Shown in pieces: positions 13,262 to 24,156 of a DNA stretch of 64,000 bases (its first letter is position 1; every line of letters begins with the position of its first letter). The notes below the pieces were generated by a model, which saw only the letters and a program-made list of their open reading frames with translations, was not told the origin of the DNA and did no database searches. Made by a program: the position numbers and the translations under genes. Source of the stretch: Dactylis glomerata. Taxonomy: Eukaryota > Streptophyta > Magnoliopsida > Poales > Poaceae. The stretch is taken from contig QXEO01000143.1 in assembly GCA_007115705.1 (NCBI GenBank), forward strand, positions 4,261,434 through 4,325,433. Direction: 5' to 3'.

Positions 13262-13990
13262 GAAAGCGCGCTCGTCGAGTTCCTCCGTGAGCGCTGGGAA
13301 ATCTTTGCCTGGTGTCCATCAGACATGCCAGGGGTTCCCAGGGAACTCGTCGAGCACGCATTGAACGTAGATCCCAAGGCAAAGCCAGTTAAGCAGCCAC
13401 TACGACGATTCGATGAACCTAAGAGGAAGGCGATAGCATCAGAGTTGCACAGGCTAGAAAATGCCGGATTCATCAGAGAAATAAAAACTTCGAGTTGGGT
13501 GTCGAACCCAGTCATAGTACCCAAGAAGAATACAGACGTACAAAGAGTATGTGTCGACTACACATCTCTCAATAAGCATTGTCCAAAGGATCCCTTCCCT
13601 TTACCCCGCATCGATCAAATAATCGATTCAACAGCGGGATGCGCAAGGCTTTCCTTTTTGGACGCATACTCTGGCTACAATCAGATCAAACTGAAGAGAG
13701 AAGACGAAGAAAAAACGGCCTTCATCACACCATATGGGGTGTTTTGCTACCAAGTGATGCCGTTCGGCTTAAAAAACGCAGGAGCAACTTATCAAAGGAT
13801 GATGCAAAGTTGCCTCGGGAGCCAAATAGGGCGCAACATACAAGTCTACATTGATGATGTAGTCATCACCACAAGAGAGGAGAAATCCCTAATCAGCGAC
13901 TTGGCAGAAACCTTCGACAACCTGAGCAGGTACAACTTAAGCTTAACCCGACAAAGTGCTCTTTCGGCGTCTCGGCAGGACAACTTTTAG
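13262..13990 (+). pseudogene. Tat-1 reverse transcriptase
   Basis: RT domain of the pol polyprotein, copying element RNA into DNA. Visible blocks are the VSNPVIVPKK strand, RVCVDYTSLNK, FLDAYSGYNQI, and MPFGLKNAGATYQR, then the catalytic YIDDV with its Asp pair at 13853-13858. The reading frame continues from the protease after the TAG at 13259-13261. A one-base frameshift near 13945 moves the RT C-terminus into another frame, and a TGA at about 14008 interrupts that. The enzyme could not be made whole from this copy. Confidence 0.88.
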
Positions 13991-14556
13991 GATTCCTGGT
14001 ATCAGCATGAGGAATAGAGGCGAACCCAGAGAAGATTCAAGCAATTTTGACAATGGGGAAACCCACGAAACTACACGACGTACATAAACTTACAGGACGC
14101 GTCGCGGCACTAAGTCGCTTCGTGGCTCGATTAGGGGAGAAGGCGCTTCCTTTTTATGCACTTATGAAGAAGTCAGACGATAAATTTGAGTGGACAGAAG
14201 AAGCAGACGCAGCGTTTGCACAGTTGAAAAAAGTGCTTTCCACGCCACCAGTGCTGGTCGCACCAAAAGAGAAAGAACCACTGCTATTGTACATCGCCGC
14301 AACCCATCAGGTGGTGAGTACGGTATTAGTAGTCGAAAGAAGCGAAGAAGGAAAAGCCCACGGCGTCCAGAGGCCAGTATATTTCATCAGTGAAGTGTTG
14401 TCTCCAACAAAACAAAGGTACCCGCACTATCAGAAATTGGCATATAGTGTCTTCACCACCGCACGAAAACTACGACAGTACTTTGCGGTGCACCCAATTA
14501 TAGTGGTCAACGAGGCGCCATTGTCGAACATATTGAATAATCCCTTAGCAACATGA
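13991..14556 (+). pseudogene. Tat-1 RT connection and first RNase H
   Basis: Same frame as the integrase downstream. The motifs are those of the RNase H of Ty3/gypsy pol: the L.GRVAALSRF connection, F.WT.EAD.AF.QLK, KEPLLLYIA, and RYPHYQKLAYSV. It ends at TGA 14554-14556, after which the same frame resumes, so this is a point nonsense mutation. Confidence 0.82.
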
Positions 14557-15387
14557 CGTGTCTCTTTGTGGGGAATCGAGTTATCTCCCATGGACATCAC
14601 GTACGAAAAAAGGAAGGCGATTAAGTCGCAAGTTTTGCCAGATTTTACAGCAGAGTGGTTGGAGCTGCAAAGCACAGGACCACCAGATTTATTCAGTGTT
14701 TGGACAATGTACTTCGACGGTTCTAAAAGAGTCCAAGGCGCAGGCGCAGGAGTGGTGTTGATATCACCTTATGGCGACAAATTAAAGTACGTCTTAAGGA
14801 TGAGCTTTCCACAGGCTTCTAACAATGAGGCAGAGTACGAGGCTTTGTTGCACGGAATGAAGATGGCTAAAGCATGTGGAGCAACTCGCCTAAAAATATT
14901 TGGAGATTCCAACCTTGTCGTCCAGCAAGTTATGAACAGATGTGACACAATCAATGATAACATGATGGCATACAAAAATCTGTACCATTATCTCGAAGGT
15001 ACATTCGATGGATGCGAAGTCTCGCACGTAAGCAGAAACAGCAATGAAGAAGCCGACAATTTAGCAAACATCGGGTCGCAATGTTTACCCGTGCCATCCG
15101 GAGTGTTCTGGGAGGAAATAGTAGAAAGATCAATAAAAGGTGGGAAAAGTTCGACTACTACGGCAGGCTCGGAGGCTACATTAGAACCAGAGGAGGTCAT
15201 GATGATAGAGGAAACATGGATGCAGCCGTATCTTGCATACATGATAAATAAAAAGCTACCAGAAGATGCAGTGGAAGCCAAGAGGATAACTCGAAGATCG
15301 AAAGCGTTCGTCATATTGCAAGGGAAATTATACAAGAAAAGTATTACTGGCGTTTTGCAGCGTTGCGTAACGCCTCAAGAAGGATAA
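14557..15387 (+). pseudogene. Tat-1 second (archaeal-type) RNase H
   Basis: An additional RNase H domain placed between the standard RNase H and integrase, a known feature of Tat-lineage elements. It shows YFDGS, then NNEAEYEALLHG, GDSNLVV and the terminal RN.NEEAD, so all acidic active-site positions are visible. About 80 residues of linker follow. The frame stops at TAA 15385-15387 immediately before the integrase zinc-binding region, in the same frame. Confidence 0.85.
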
Positions 15388-16452
15388 AAGATACTACAAG
15401 ACATACATGGTGGAATATGCGGCCATCATGCTAGCAGCATAGCAATAACAGCAAAAGCTTTCCGAGCAGGATTTTATTGGCTAACAGCTATCGAGGATGC
15501 AAAAGATATAGTTCGAAAGTGTGAAGCATGTCAAAGGTTTGCATCTAGACCGCATGCACCAGCAGCAGAGTTACAAACAATACCATTATCTTGGCCTTTT
15601 GCACAATGGGAACTCGATATGGTGGGAAAGTTACATAAATCCTGGCCAGGAGGGCATGTCTACATGTTAGTGGCAGTCGATAAATTCACCAAATGGGTGG
15701 AAGCGGCCCCGGTGACAACTCAAGATTCTACAGCAGCAATCAACTTCATCAAGTCGATAGTTTTTCGTTTTAGCGTACCATACAGCATCATCACAGACAA
15801 TGGGACAAATTTCACTTCAAAGGAATTCAAGGGTTACTGCGAAGGATTAGGGATCAAGCTAAAATTCGCATCGGTGGCCCACCCGAAGACAAACGGGCAA
15901 GTCGAAAAAGCTAATGGCCTGATATGTAGCGGGATAAAAAAGAGGCTCCTAGCACCTCTCGAGAAAGCCAAGAGCGCTTGGGTGGAAGAATTACCCTCCG
16001 TTCTTTGGAGTCTAAGAACCACGCCTAACGCAGCAACTCAAGAAACTCCTTTTTTCCTGGTCCATGGCGCAGAAGCCGTGCTTCCAGTTGAGGTTACACA
16101 CGAGGCTCCAAGAGTAATAGCCTATGACGAGACGACGTCGACAGAAGCATTGCAAGAAGATGTCGATGCACTAGATGAGGCAAGAGATAAAGCACTAGAA
16201 AGGGCTACGCAGTATCAACAAAGCTTACGAAACTACCATAGTAGTCGAGTTCGTCCACGGTCCTTCGTGGTGGGAGACCTAGTTTTGCGACTCAGGCAAG
16301 ACAGCCACGGCAAATTGGAGTCCCCTTGGGTGGGACCTTACATCGTCACCGAAGTAATACCAGGAGGAGCATATCGACTACAAGACAAGAAGACTGGGAA
16401 CGACGAGAGCAACCCGTGGAATGCAGAACAGCTACGGCGTTTCTACGCGTAA
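15388..16452 (+). pseudogene. Tat-1 integrase
   Basis: Inserts the element DNA copy. The order is the N-terminal HHCC zinc domain (GHHASS ... C..C, 15425-15540), the catalytic core with WELDMVG, TDNGTNF and NGQVEKANG as the D, D and E regions, and a C-terminal domain with VGDLVLR, GPY.V and the closing YRL. No chromodomain is seen, as expected for Tat. The longest ATG-initiated frame starts at 15619. The protein would normally be part of a gag-pol precursor. Apart from the stop before it, this segment is open to TAA 16450-16452. Confidence 0.87.
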
Positions 16453-16863
16453 AATAAAAATAGTGTTCTCAGCAAATTCGAGTTAAACCTTCTAAACCCA
16501 GAACATGAGGCCACGGGTCGGGTTCTTTGGGTTGAACTCGACAAAATTGTACAAATATTCTTCGCCTCGGGGGCTTCAACCCTCGGGCCGTACGAAGGGA
16601 ATTCTTATCGCGACTTGGAAGACTTTTTTCATTATAAGGTTGTAGAAGCAACCCGATAAATATTGAAATAATTTGGTTCGCAAAGGAACCCGACATTCTT
16701 CTTATTGGTTCGCAAAGAACCCGATAAATGGAAAAGTATACCTTAGAACAATGATTTGTTTTCATGGTACTAGCAAAAACATCGACACCAAGTGCGAATA
16801 TTCATTACAGATAAACATGGTAGCAAGGACATTATCAAACGAACTTATATAAAAAAGCAAGTC
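16453..16863. other. Tat-1 3' untranslated spacer
   Basis: Sequence between the integrase stop and the antisense gene. It has repeated phrases of the type ggttcgcaaagaacccgata (around 16675-16725) and no coding signal. Confidence 0.5.
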
Positions 16864-17438
16864 CTAATGAAAGTGGACTTCAGCTTCATACTTCTTCTGG
16901 CAAAGGGTGCCGTCGTAGATCTTCACGTCGAACTTTGACGTGCCGATGTGGAAGTCGAAGGCCATGAAGAAGCCTAGGTGGATGTCGTGGTCCTCTGCAA
17001 ATTGCGACCAGCCGCCCTTAAAGTACTGCTCGCCGTCGCCATCATACCACACCTCCACCTCGTATGGGATACCACTGCCAGACTGTTCACGAAGAACCGC
17101 CTCTCGAAGCTCTCGGCCATCCATGAACTTGGTAAAATTCAGCGGCAGGCGCTGAATCTCACGGCACTGCGCCATGGCAATGCAGAGGAAGGAAAAGATA
17201 CGGGGAGGTGCAGCAGGCGCAGCAGGAGGAGGAGCGTTTGGACCTGGAGTAGCGTCAGTCACCTTGGGCTTGTTTTTGCTACCAGGGGGCGGCCGGGACG
17301 ACGTTTAGCCAGAGCATCCAAAGAAGTTCCTGCGGCGGCCGGCGGGGTATTCTTGTTCTTACTTCCACGAGGGCGACCTCGACCTCATGGCGCCACCGGG
17401 GAGCCAAGGGTCAGACGAGAACCTTCAGCATCAGCCAT
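16864..17438 (-). pseudogene. Antisense AT-hook/B3-domain gene carried by Tat-1
   Basis: A gene on the strand opposite to the element. From the ATG at 17438-17436 the product starts MADAEGSRLTLGS, followed by two AT-hook-like basic motifs (RGRPRGSKNK, then RRPGRP with GSKNK after the frameshift) and a Pro/Ala linker. A B3-type DNA-binding domain fills about 16870-17170: LPLNFTKF, GGW..F..D, then F.V.IYDGTLC.KKYE. B3 domains are plant transcription-factor DNA-binding folds. An in-frame TGA at 17387-17385 and a one-base frameshift near 17290 break this copy. A TATA box and a G-box lie just upstream, so it looks like a gene with its own promoter. The B3 call rests on motif pattern only. Confidence 0.7.
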
Positions 17439-17539
17439 GAGAACAAGGGAGAAACCTCGGAAAACCCTAGATGGAGAGAGAAGATGATGCGGCGGAGGAG
17501 GAATCTGATTAGGGTTATTTACCTTAACCGGAAGGTGCA

Positions 17540-17556
17540 TTATTTATAAGCACGTG
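17540..17556 (-). promoter_or_regulatory. TATA box and G-box of the antisense gene in Tat-1
   Basis: The minus strand reads CTTATAAATAA at 17550-17540, with CACGTG (17551-17556) directly upstream. The TATA box is about 100 bases before the ATG of the B3 gene. The leader between them is pyrimidine-rich and contains an aaaaccctag-type telo-box, as in plant ribosomal and housekeeping promoters. Confidence 0.55.
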
Positions 17557-17989
17557 ATATTGGGCCCCCGTGCTACAACAAAGCCCGTAAACGTATTTTA
17601 CAGCAAGAGTTGAATTTTGCGCAGAGCAGACGATAATATCAAAGAAGGAAAATAAGAAAAGGAGACTATGGTCGCATGATATGAAAACTTCGACTTGGAC
17701 TCGGGGGCTCACCAACAGTGAGACGTTCACAGAAGAAAAGGTGGCGCCGATGAATGCCAAGTAGGTGCACAAGACTGTATACGAAGGAATTTCGATTATA
17801 GCCATGGGGGCTCCTATTTTCAAGAATGGTAAATACAAACTTCTCCCTGAAGTGGTGGATGAGTATTAGATGGCAAGATGTTTTTAAGGTATCTAAAAAT
17901 TGAAGTATCTCAACGATGATGTATCTGGAAGTTAAAATATCTCGAATTGGAGTATGATGAGTTACATTACATTTCTTGAGCCTATACTC

Positions 17990-18668
17990 GAAGAAATCCT
18001 TTTTCGACTATAGCCTCGGGGGCTACTCCTATCGGGAGCGCTGAGCGCGCACCCGACGATATTTCTGGGCAAAGCATTATAATCCGAGAAGTACAGGAGT
18101 GTTACTCCCATCGGGAGCGAGTTTTATGGTTGAAGAAACCCGAATATTTTCAGTCAAGATTTGACTGCGATATGAGATTCTCGAGTTGCGTTATCGCAAC
18201 ACAACTCGAATCCCGTGACTTGTCACGAAGGTAAGACCCCGGGATCCGTCCTGTGTGGCCTGGTATACGCACATGGATGCGCTCTGCTGGTATGTATCCG
18301 TGTCTACGACGCGAAGAAAATCCTGGTGGACGCACTGGGTACCCTGAGAACCACTGGGATTCATTCTTTATAAGTCCTAAATGCGGCAAAAGAATGGATT
18401 TGACCGGTATCCCGAATTCAAGTCCAAGGGGATTGAATTTGAAGTAGGTGACAAGTATCTGTTCCGGCAGTTAACTGACCTCTTGATCCGTCAGAGTTGT
18501 CAGGCTTGTTCATCAAAACCCCTTGCGAAAGAATATCATGAAAATAAGTCGAAAAGACTAAGTTGAAGATTTGAAGATAAGAAGAAGTCGAAGAATTGAT
18601 CAAGTCGAAGATTAGAAGATTAGAGATTCAACCTGAATCTACAATTCTGGTAGAATCTCAGGGGCTAC
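17990..18668. repeat. 3' region shared by Tat-1 and Tat-2
   Basis: This stretch is highly similar to the reverse complement of 34991-35680 in Tat-2, adjoining the 3' LTR in both. Both copies keep a 64-codon open frame (18253-18447; 35407-35213 on the minus strand), but the bases are conserved just as well, so I do not call a gene. It lies upstream of the antisense gene in both elements. Confidence 0.75.
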
Positions 18669-19003
18669 TGACAAGGGTATAGTTAATAGAGCCCGTTAGT
18701 TGAGTACCCCTGAGGCCCGTTAAGCTAGGCCCAATTGTAATGATAGTCGAATACGAGTCTTTACCGTATGTCGATATTGTAATCTGTATCGGACCCTACC
18801 CGATCCTCGAGACCTGGCCACCTATATATAGGGGCCAGGAGGGGACGGTGTAGGGCAGATTGAAAGAAAGCCAGGTTGAACACCCAAGTTTACTTTCGAT
18901 ACACACCTATTTCGACTAACTTTACCTTCGAGTTCATCTGACGCCCTATCTCCCCGATCCTAAGTCCTTCATCTAGGACATTTGTCGAGTTAACCCCTCG
19001 TCA
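18669..19003 (+). repeat. Tat-1 3' LTR
   Basis: 335 bp, five differences from the 5' LTR, followed by the target duplication ggtac at 19004-19008. Confidence 0.92.
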
Positions 19004-19303
19004 GGTACACTCTGTTTATGGTCGCCTCTTTACGAAGGTATGCACACGGAGGTATGCACACGTCTGGAGGATTCGGCGAGGGATCTTTTTTGCTACATGA
19101 ATAACAACATAATATTCAAATGTGCCCTCCACCAGTTTAAGCATCTTACAATTTTTTTCTTCTGATATGCAATTCACCTTCTTTTATCTTTGGACTCTCG
19201 GATTTTGGTGTGTGGTGGCTGTGTGTAACTTATTATGAAGAGGTCGAATATAATACTGCTTAAAAATCTTTAAATGATAAAAAAACTTTTATCAAAAAAA
19301 GTT
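19004..19303 (+). mobile_element. LINE 3' fragment, right half
   Basis: Resumes the LINE sequence interrupted at 10007: ggtacactc.gttt.tggtc, then the gaggtatgcacacg segment parallel to gaggtctgtgcacg in the complete LINE. It continues through a diverged 3' UTR to an A-rich end near 19290-19303. It is clearly older than the complete LINE copy. Confidence 0.65.
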
Positions 19304-19502
19304 GGAAACTGTAATTATTGGACTGGTATTCTCTGCGTTTAGCTTTGGAGACGGCTACATCTAAACGACTCTAGTCACCGCGCCAATCAAGTCAGGCATC
19401 AGTCCGTAGCCTCACTCAGATCGCCTCCCTAATGACCAAGTTGATGCCGAATGACGCCGTGCAGGAGATCAGCCCAAATATCGCGAAGAAGTTGAGCCCC
19501 CT

Positions 19503-19918
19503 GCAGTGTTCACCGAAAGAAGAAGTAAGTCAGACAAATTCAGAAAACTACCTCGACAAAAACAATATTGTCGTGGAGAAAAAGGAACTGATATCACGAA
19601 TCAGTCGGCGTCATCAGACCCAAACTTAGTTTAAGTCAGTCCTTTTCCATACTGAATCCAGAGCTCACGGCTCTGCTTCGGCGATCATTTTCATTTTATA
19701 ATCTGAATTAGTTGACATAGAATAGAAGCTTAGGTAGGACTGCAACTTTACAAATACGTATGCCATTCAATTATCAATGGCCTATGATGCAATGTGGATA
19801 TGGAGCAAAAAAAAAATTGAAGTAAATGGAGCAATTATCAATGGCCTATGATAATAAAACTATGTGCATATGGAGCAGTTAGAAGAAAGAGTTGCTCATC
19901 ACTAAGCAAAGCATCCAT
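19503..19918 (-). other. Intron 3 of the MGST3-like gene
   Basis: Runs from the donor GT (19920-19919, minus) to the acceptor CAG ending at 19501. It contains A/T-rich sequence and no separate gene. Confidence 0.75.
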
Positions 19919-20079
19919 ACTTAAGCTTGAGGCCGTTGTCCGGGACTCCAGTGGCGTAGCCCTTGAAGTAGAACCTGGAGAGCATGTAGAGGAACCCCAG
20001 CGCGGCGGCGATGACCGGGTGCTGCAGGCCTCCGACCAGCACCATTACGAAGAACATCGGCATCATCTCAAGCGAGTTC

Positions 20080-20475
20080 AGCGGTATGTGTTCAAAATCT
20101 TCTTCCTTTATCTCATTACCTACACCTGTTTTATCTTCTAAGTTAAATGCAGTTGGTATTAGGCTAGGGAAGAATGTTGATGAGGTTTGTTTGTCCGCGA
20201 ACGTTTTGAGGCGTATGGAGTATGACCGTTTAACGGTCATACCAAAGCCTCAGAATGTAGCAATGAATGCCGAATCAGATGAAGAGGAGGCGAATGCCAC
20301 AATGGATGGTCAGCTTCTCTCTAGTCTGGTTGGTGTTGTTTCTGAGGTGGACTTTGATGAAACCATGCCAGGCTCATTATATGACCTGTGTGCATCTGGC
20401 CGTAAATCAAAGTCAACTTCTTTTCGGGCCTCCAAGAGGGGCAGAATTCCAAAATCTAAGATTGTGTCTCAATGA
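20080..20475 (+). pseudogene. LINE ORF1, C-terminal remnant
   Basis: Open frame to TGA 20473-20475, with the 5' part lost by truncation. About 130 residues remain, acidic then Lys/Arg-rich at the end. No zinc knuckle is visible in the remnant. It overlaps ORF2 by ATGA (20472-20475), the usual tight ORF1/ORF2 coupling of plant L1 elements. No function can be claimed for the fragment beyond its position. Confidence 0.6.
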
Positions 20476-23400
20476 ATGGTATGTTCACGAATAGCAGAGG
20501 TCTTGGTGACTTGGCTAAACATTTACATATCGCTCATTGTATCAGAGATCATAACTTAGATTTTGTGGCTATTTCGGAAACTGGTAGACGGGACTTCTCT
20601 CAAAGTCTGCTTGATCGCCTATCCGGTGGTATAGATTTTGAGTGGACATCCCAGCCGCCCCGTGGTCGCTCGGGGGGCATTCTACTTGGAGTACGGACAG
20701 ATACTACGGAGATTATGGCTCGTTCGGGTGGAGATTATCATATTAAACTCCATATCCGTAATAGAGTTGATAATTTCATGTGGACTCTGGTTGCTGTTTA
20801 TGGGGCTGCACAGGAAGAATATAAGGCCGACTTTCTTCGTGAACTGGTTAATCTGGCAAAGGATAATCCACACCCAATCTTAATTGGGGGTGATTTTAAT
20901 TTGCTGAGGTTCCGTCATGAAAAAAGTAAAGGTCGGTTTGATGATCATTGGCCCTTTCTATTCAATGCTGTCATTGACAGTTTGGATTTAAGAGAGGTGA
21001 CAATGATTGGAAGACAATTCACCTGGGCGAATAGCCTTCCGGATCCTACTTACGAGAAGCTTGATAGAGTGTTAATGGATGCCAACTGGGAATCTAAATT
21101 TCCTATGGTTTCTGTTCGCGCTCTTGAACGTATCGAGGGATTTTCGGATCATGCTCCTATTCTTTTGACTACTGGAACACATAAACCGTCTGGTAAATAT
21201 CGATTCAAGTTTGAACTTGGATGGTTACAGCGGGATGGGTTTCATGACATGGTCAAAAAGGTATGGGACAGACCGGTTACTGCTATGTCTCCAATACAAA
21301 GGTGGAATTATAAAATACGTGCCTTACGTAGTCACCTTTGTGGTTGGGCACGTCATGTAACGGGTGTTCTTAAAAAAGAAAAGCTGAGGCTTTCTTCCAT
21401 CATTGATGGTCTAGAAGCTTTAGCTGAGGTTGGACCACTTTCCGCGCAAGAGATTGAATTGAAAAATCAGTCTAATGCAAAGATAGCTAGTCTACTCCGG
21501 GAGGAGGAGCTCAAATGGTACCAGCGCTCCAAGAGCCAGTTTATCCTTGAAGGAGATTCGAATACTCGCTACTTCCATAGTGTGGCCAATGGCAGACATA
21601 GGAAAAAGCGTATTCATACTCTTGTTCAGGATGAAGGTACGATTGAGGGGTTGGATAATCTCAAAAAGTTTATTACTAGTTATTATAAGAATTTGTTTGG
21701 GGCCCCAGAAGAAGGTAACTTCTTTTTGGATGAGTCCCAAACAGATGATATACCCCAGGTTTCCATTGAGGAAAATAACTTTCTTACGGCTGAGTACTCT
21801 GAGGAGGAAGTAAGAAAGGCTATTTTCCAAATGGAACACAACAAAGCACCGGGTCCGGATGGTTTCCCAGCAGAGTTTTATCAAACTTTTTGGGACACTA
21901 TCAAAGGTGACCTTCTAGAATTGTTTAGCTGTTTGCACGCTGGACAATTAGACCTGTTTCGTCTTAATTTTGGTGAGATTGTTTTGTTACCTAAGGTTAA
22001 TGAGGCAGAAAAGATCCAGCAATACAGGCCAATCTGTCTTCTTAACGTTAGTTTCAAGATTTTCACGAAAGTGGCCACCTTAAGATTAAACACGGTTGCT
22101 GATCATGTAGTTCGTCCGTCTCAAACTGCTTTCATGCAAGGGAGGAATATCCTAGATGGAGTGGTAACTCTGCATGAAGCAGTTCACGAACTACATTCTA
22201 AAAAGTTGAATGGGGTAATTCTTAAGTTAGACTTTGAAAAAGCTTATGATAAAGTTAAATGGTCTTTTCTCCAACAAACACTCAGAATGAAAGGTTTTTC
22301 GAATGAGTGGCATTGTTTGATCAATTCCTTCGTGTCAGGAGGTAGTGTTGCAATCAAAGTCAATGACGATGTCGGCAACTACTTCTAGACATTGAAAGGA
22401 TTAAGGCAAGGGGATCCCTTATCGCCAATGCTTTTTAATATCGTGGCGGATATGCTTGCCATTATGATCGAACGTGCAAAGAATGATGGTCTCATTGAAG
22501 GAATCATTCCTCATCTTGTTGATGGGGGCTTATCCATCCTTCAATATGCCGATGACACGATTCTTTTTATGGAACATGACCTTGAGAAAGCACAAAATCT
22601 GAAACTTATACTTTCAGCTTTTGAGCAATTATCAGGCCTAAAAATTAACTTCCATAAAAGCGAGTTGTTTTGTTTCGGTGAGGCCCAGGACGAGGTCAAT
22701 GCATACGCTGAATTATTTGGCTGTGGGCAAGGACAATTTCCTATGCGGTATTTGGGGATTTCGATTCATTATCGGAGACTAACAATTGCCGAATGGAAAC
22801 TCGTCGAGGAAAGACTACAAAAACGCCTTAGTAGTTGGAAAGGGAAATTGTTGTCCCTGGGAGGAAGACTGATACTCATTAATTCGGTACTATCCAATAT
22901 GGTACTACATATGATTTCATTCTTTCTCTTGCCTAAAGGAGTCTTGCATAAACTGGATTATTACCGGTCTAGATTCTTTTGGCAAGGGGACAACAAGAAA
23001 AAGAAATACAGATTGGCTAAATGGAGTGTCGTGTGCTCTCCTAAAGACCAGGGTGGGCTTGGTATTCAAGACCTTCAGGTCAAAAATACAGCCCTACTGG
23101 GGAAGTGGCTTTTTAAACTACTTACTGAGGAGGGGACATGGCAAACCATACTTAAGAGGAAATACATTGGTCAAAAAGCTTTATCACAGGTTCTTTGGAA
23201 ACCAGGTGATTCACATTTTTGGGCTGGACTCATGGCAACAAAGAAGTTTTTCTTTGGTCTGGGTTCTTTTTCCATTAAGGATGGTTCCGAGGTACGGTTC
23301 TGGGAAGATAAATGGCTTGGTAATGCCACTCTTCGGGAACAGTATCCGGCCTTATATAGCATTGTGCGCCACAAAGGTGATACTATTGCCAAAGTTTTGG

Positions 23401-24156
23401 AGAATTCTCCACCTTCAGTGGCTTTTAGAAGGGATTTGTCTGGGCAACGACTTGTAGCTTGGAATGCCTTGCTATTGCGTTTGGCAAACATCCAACTACA
23501 AGATGGGCATGATGAATTCCGTTGGAACCTACATGTAAATGGTCAGTTTTCAGTAGCTTCCATGTACAATGCTCTTATTTTACCAAACGTGCCAATCGAT
23601 AAATCTAGTAATGATAAGCTTTGGAAGTTAAAAATTCCATTACGGATAAAGGTATTTGGATGGTACCTACGTAAAGGGGTTGTTTTAACGAAAGATAATC
23701 TTGCAAAGCGGAACTGGCATGGAAGTAAAAAGTGTGTTTTTTGTCATCAGGATGAAACAATTAAACACTTATTCATCCGATGTCGTTTTGCTAGATCTAT
23801 AGTGGTCAGTCATCCAAGTAGCTTCAACCTTGTCTCCACCATGCAGTATTACCAATATATTTGGGAATTGGCTTAATGGAATCGACAATAGGTTTAAAAA
23901 GCATATTAGGGTGGGAGCGATTGCCTTTATTTGGTCGCTATGGCTATGTAGAAATGATAAAGTGTTTAACGATAAAAACTCTTCCATTTTGCAGGTTATC
24001 TACAGAGCTACTGGTACACTCCGTTTGTGGTCTTTGCTGCATTGTCCGCAGGATCGCGACCTTTATACGGAGGTCTGTGCACGACTGGAAGCTACGGCGA
24101 GGGATACTTTTTCCCAACATGGCCGGCCGCATAGCTTACGGATTACTGCTTCTTGA
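20472..24156 (+). pseudogene. LINE ORF2: endonuclease and reverse transcriptase
   Basis: Starts at ATG 20472. The N-terminal 230 residues or so are an APE-type endonuclease (GGDFNLL with the catalytic region, then SDHAPIL at the end of the domain). RT follows with APGPDGFPAEF, YRPICLLN, LKLDFEKAYD, GLRQGDPLSPMLF and the catalytic QYADDT. The zinc-binding segment with C..C and H....C spacing (CVFCHQDE ... HLF..C) is near 23730-23790. TAG at 22386-22388 interrupts RT just before LKGLRQGDP. The frame ends at 23876, while the expected C-terminus continues in another frame to 24156, which indicates a frameshift near 23830-23870. Confidence 0.9.

Larger units (their letters stand above)
10008..19003 (+). 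mobile_element. Tat-1: Tat-lineage Ty3/gypsy LTR retrotransposon
   Basis: A full-length element with 335-bp LTRs (10008-10342 and 18669-19003) that both read TGACAAGG...CTCGTCA, flanked by the 5-bp target duplication ggtac (10003-10007 and 19004-19008). I count 5 differences between the LTRs (about 1.5%), implying a recent insertion, roughly half a million years at the usual grass LTR rate. The order is gag, protease, RT, RNase H, a second RNase H, integrase, then a 2.2-kb 3' region with an antisense gene. The second RNase H after RT is characteristic of the Tat lineage. Several stops and frameshifts make it defective in protein. It lies inside a LINE fragment. Confidence 0.92.

Noticed and set aside
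18253..18447. 64-codon ORF conserved between Tat-1 and Tat-2 (also 35213-35407)
   Set aside because: Bases are conserved as strongly as codons and frames on both strands stay open. It is best explained by recent common origin of the shared 3' region.
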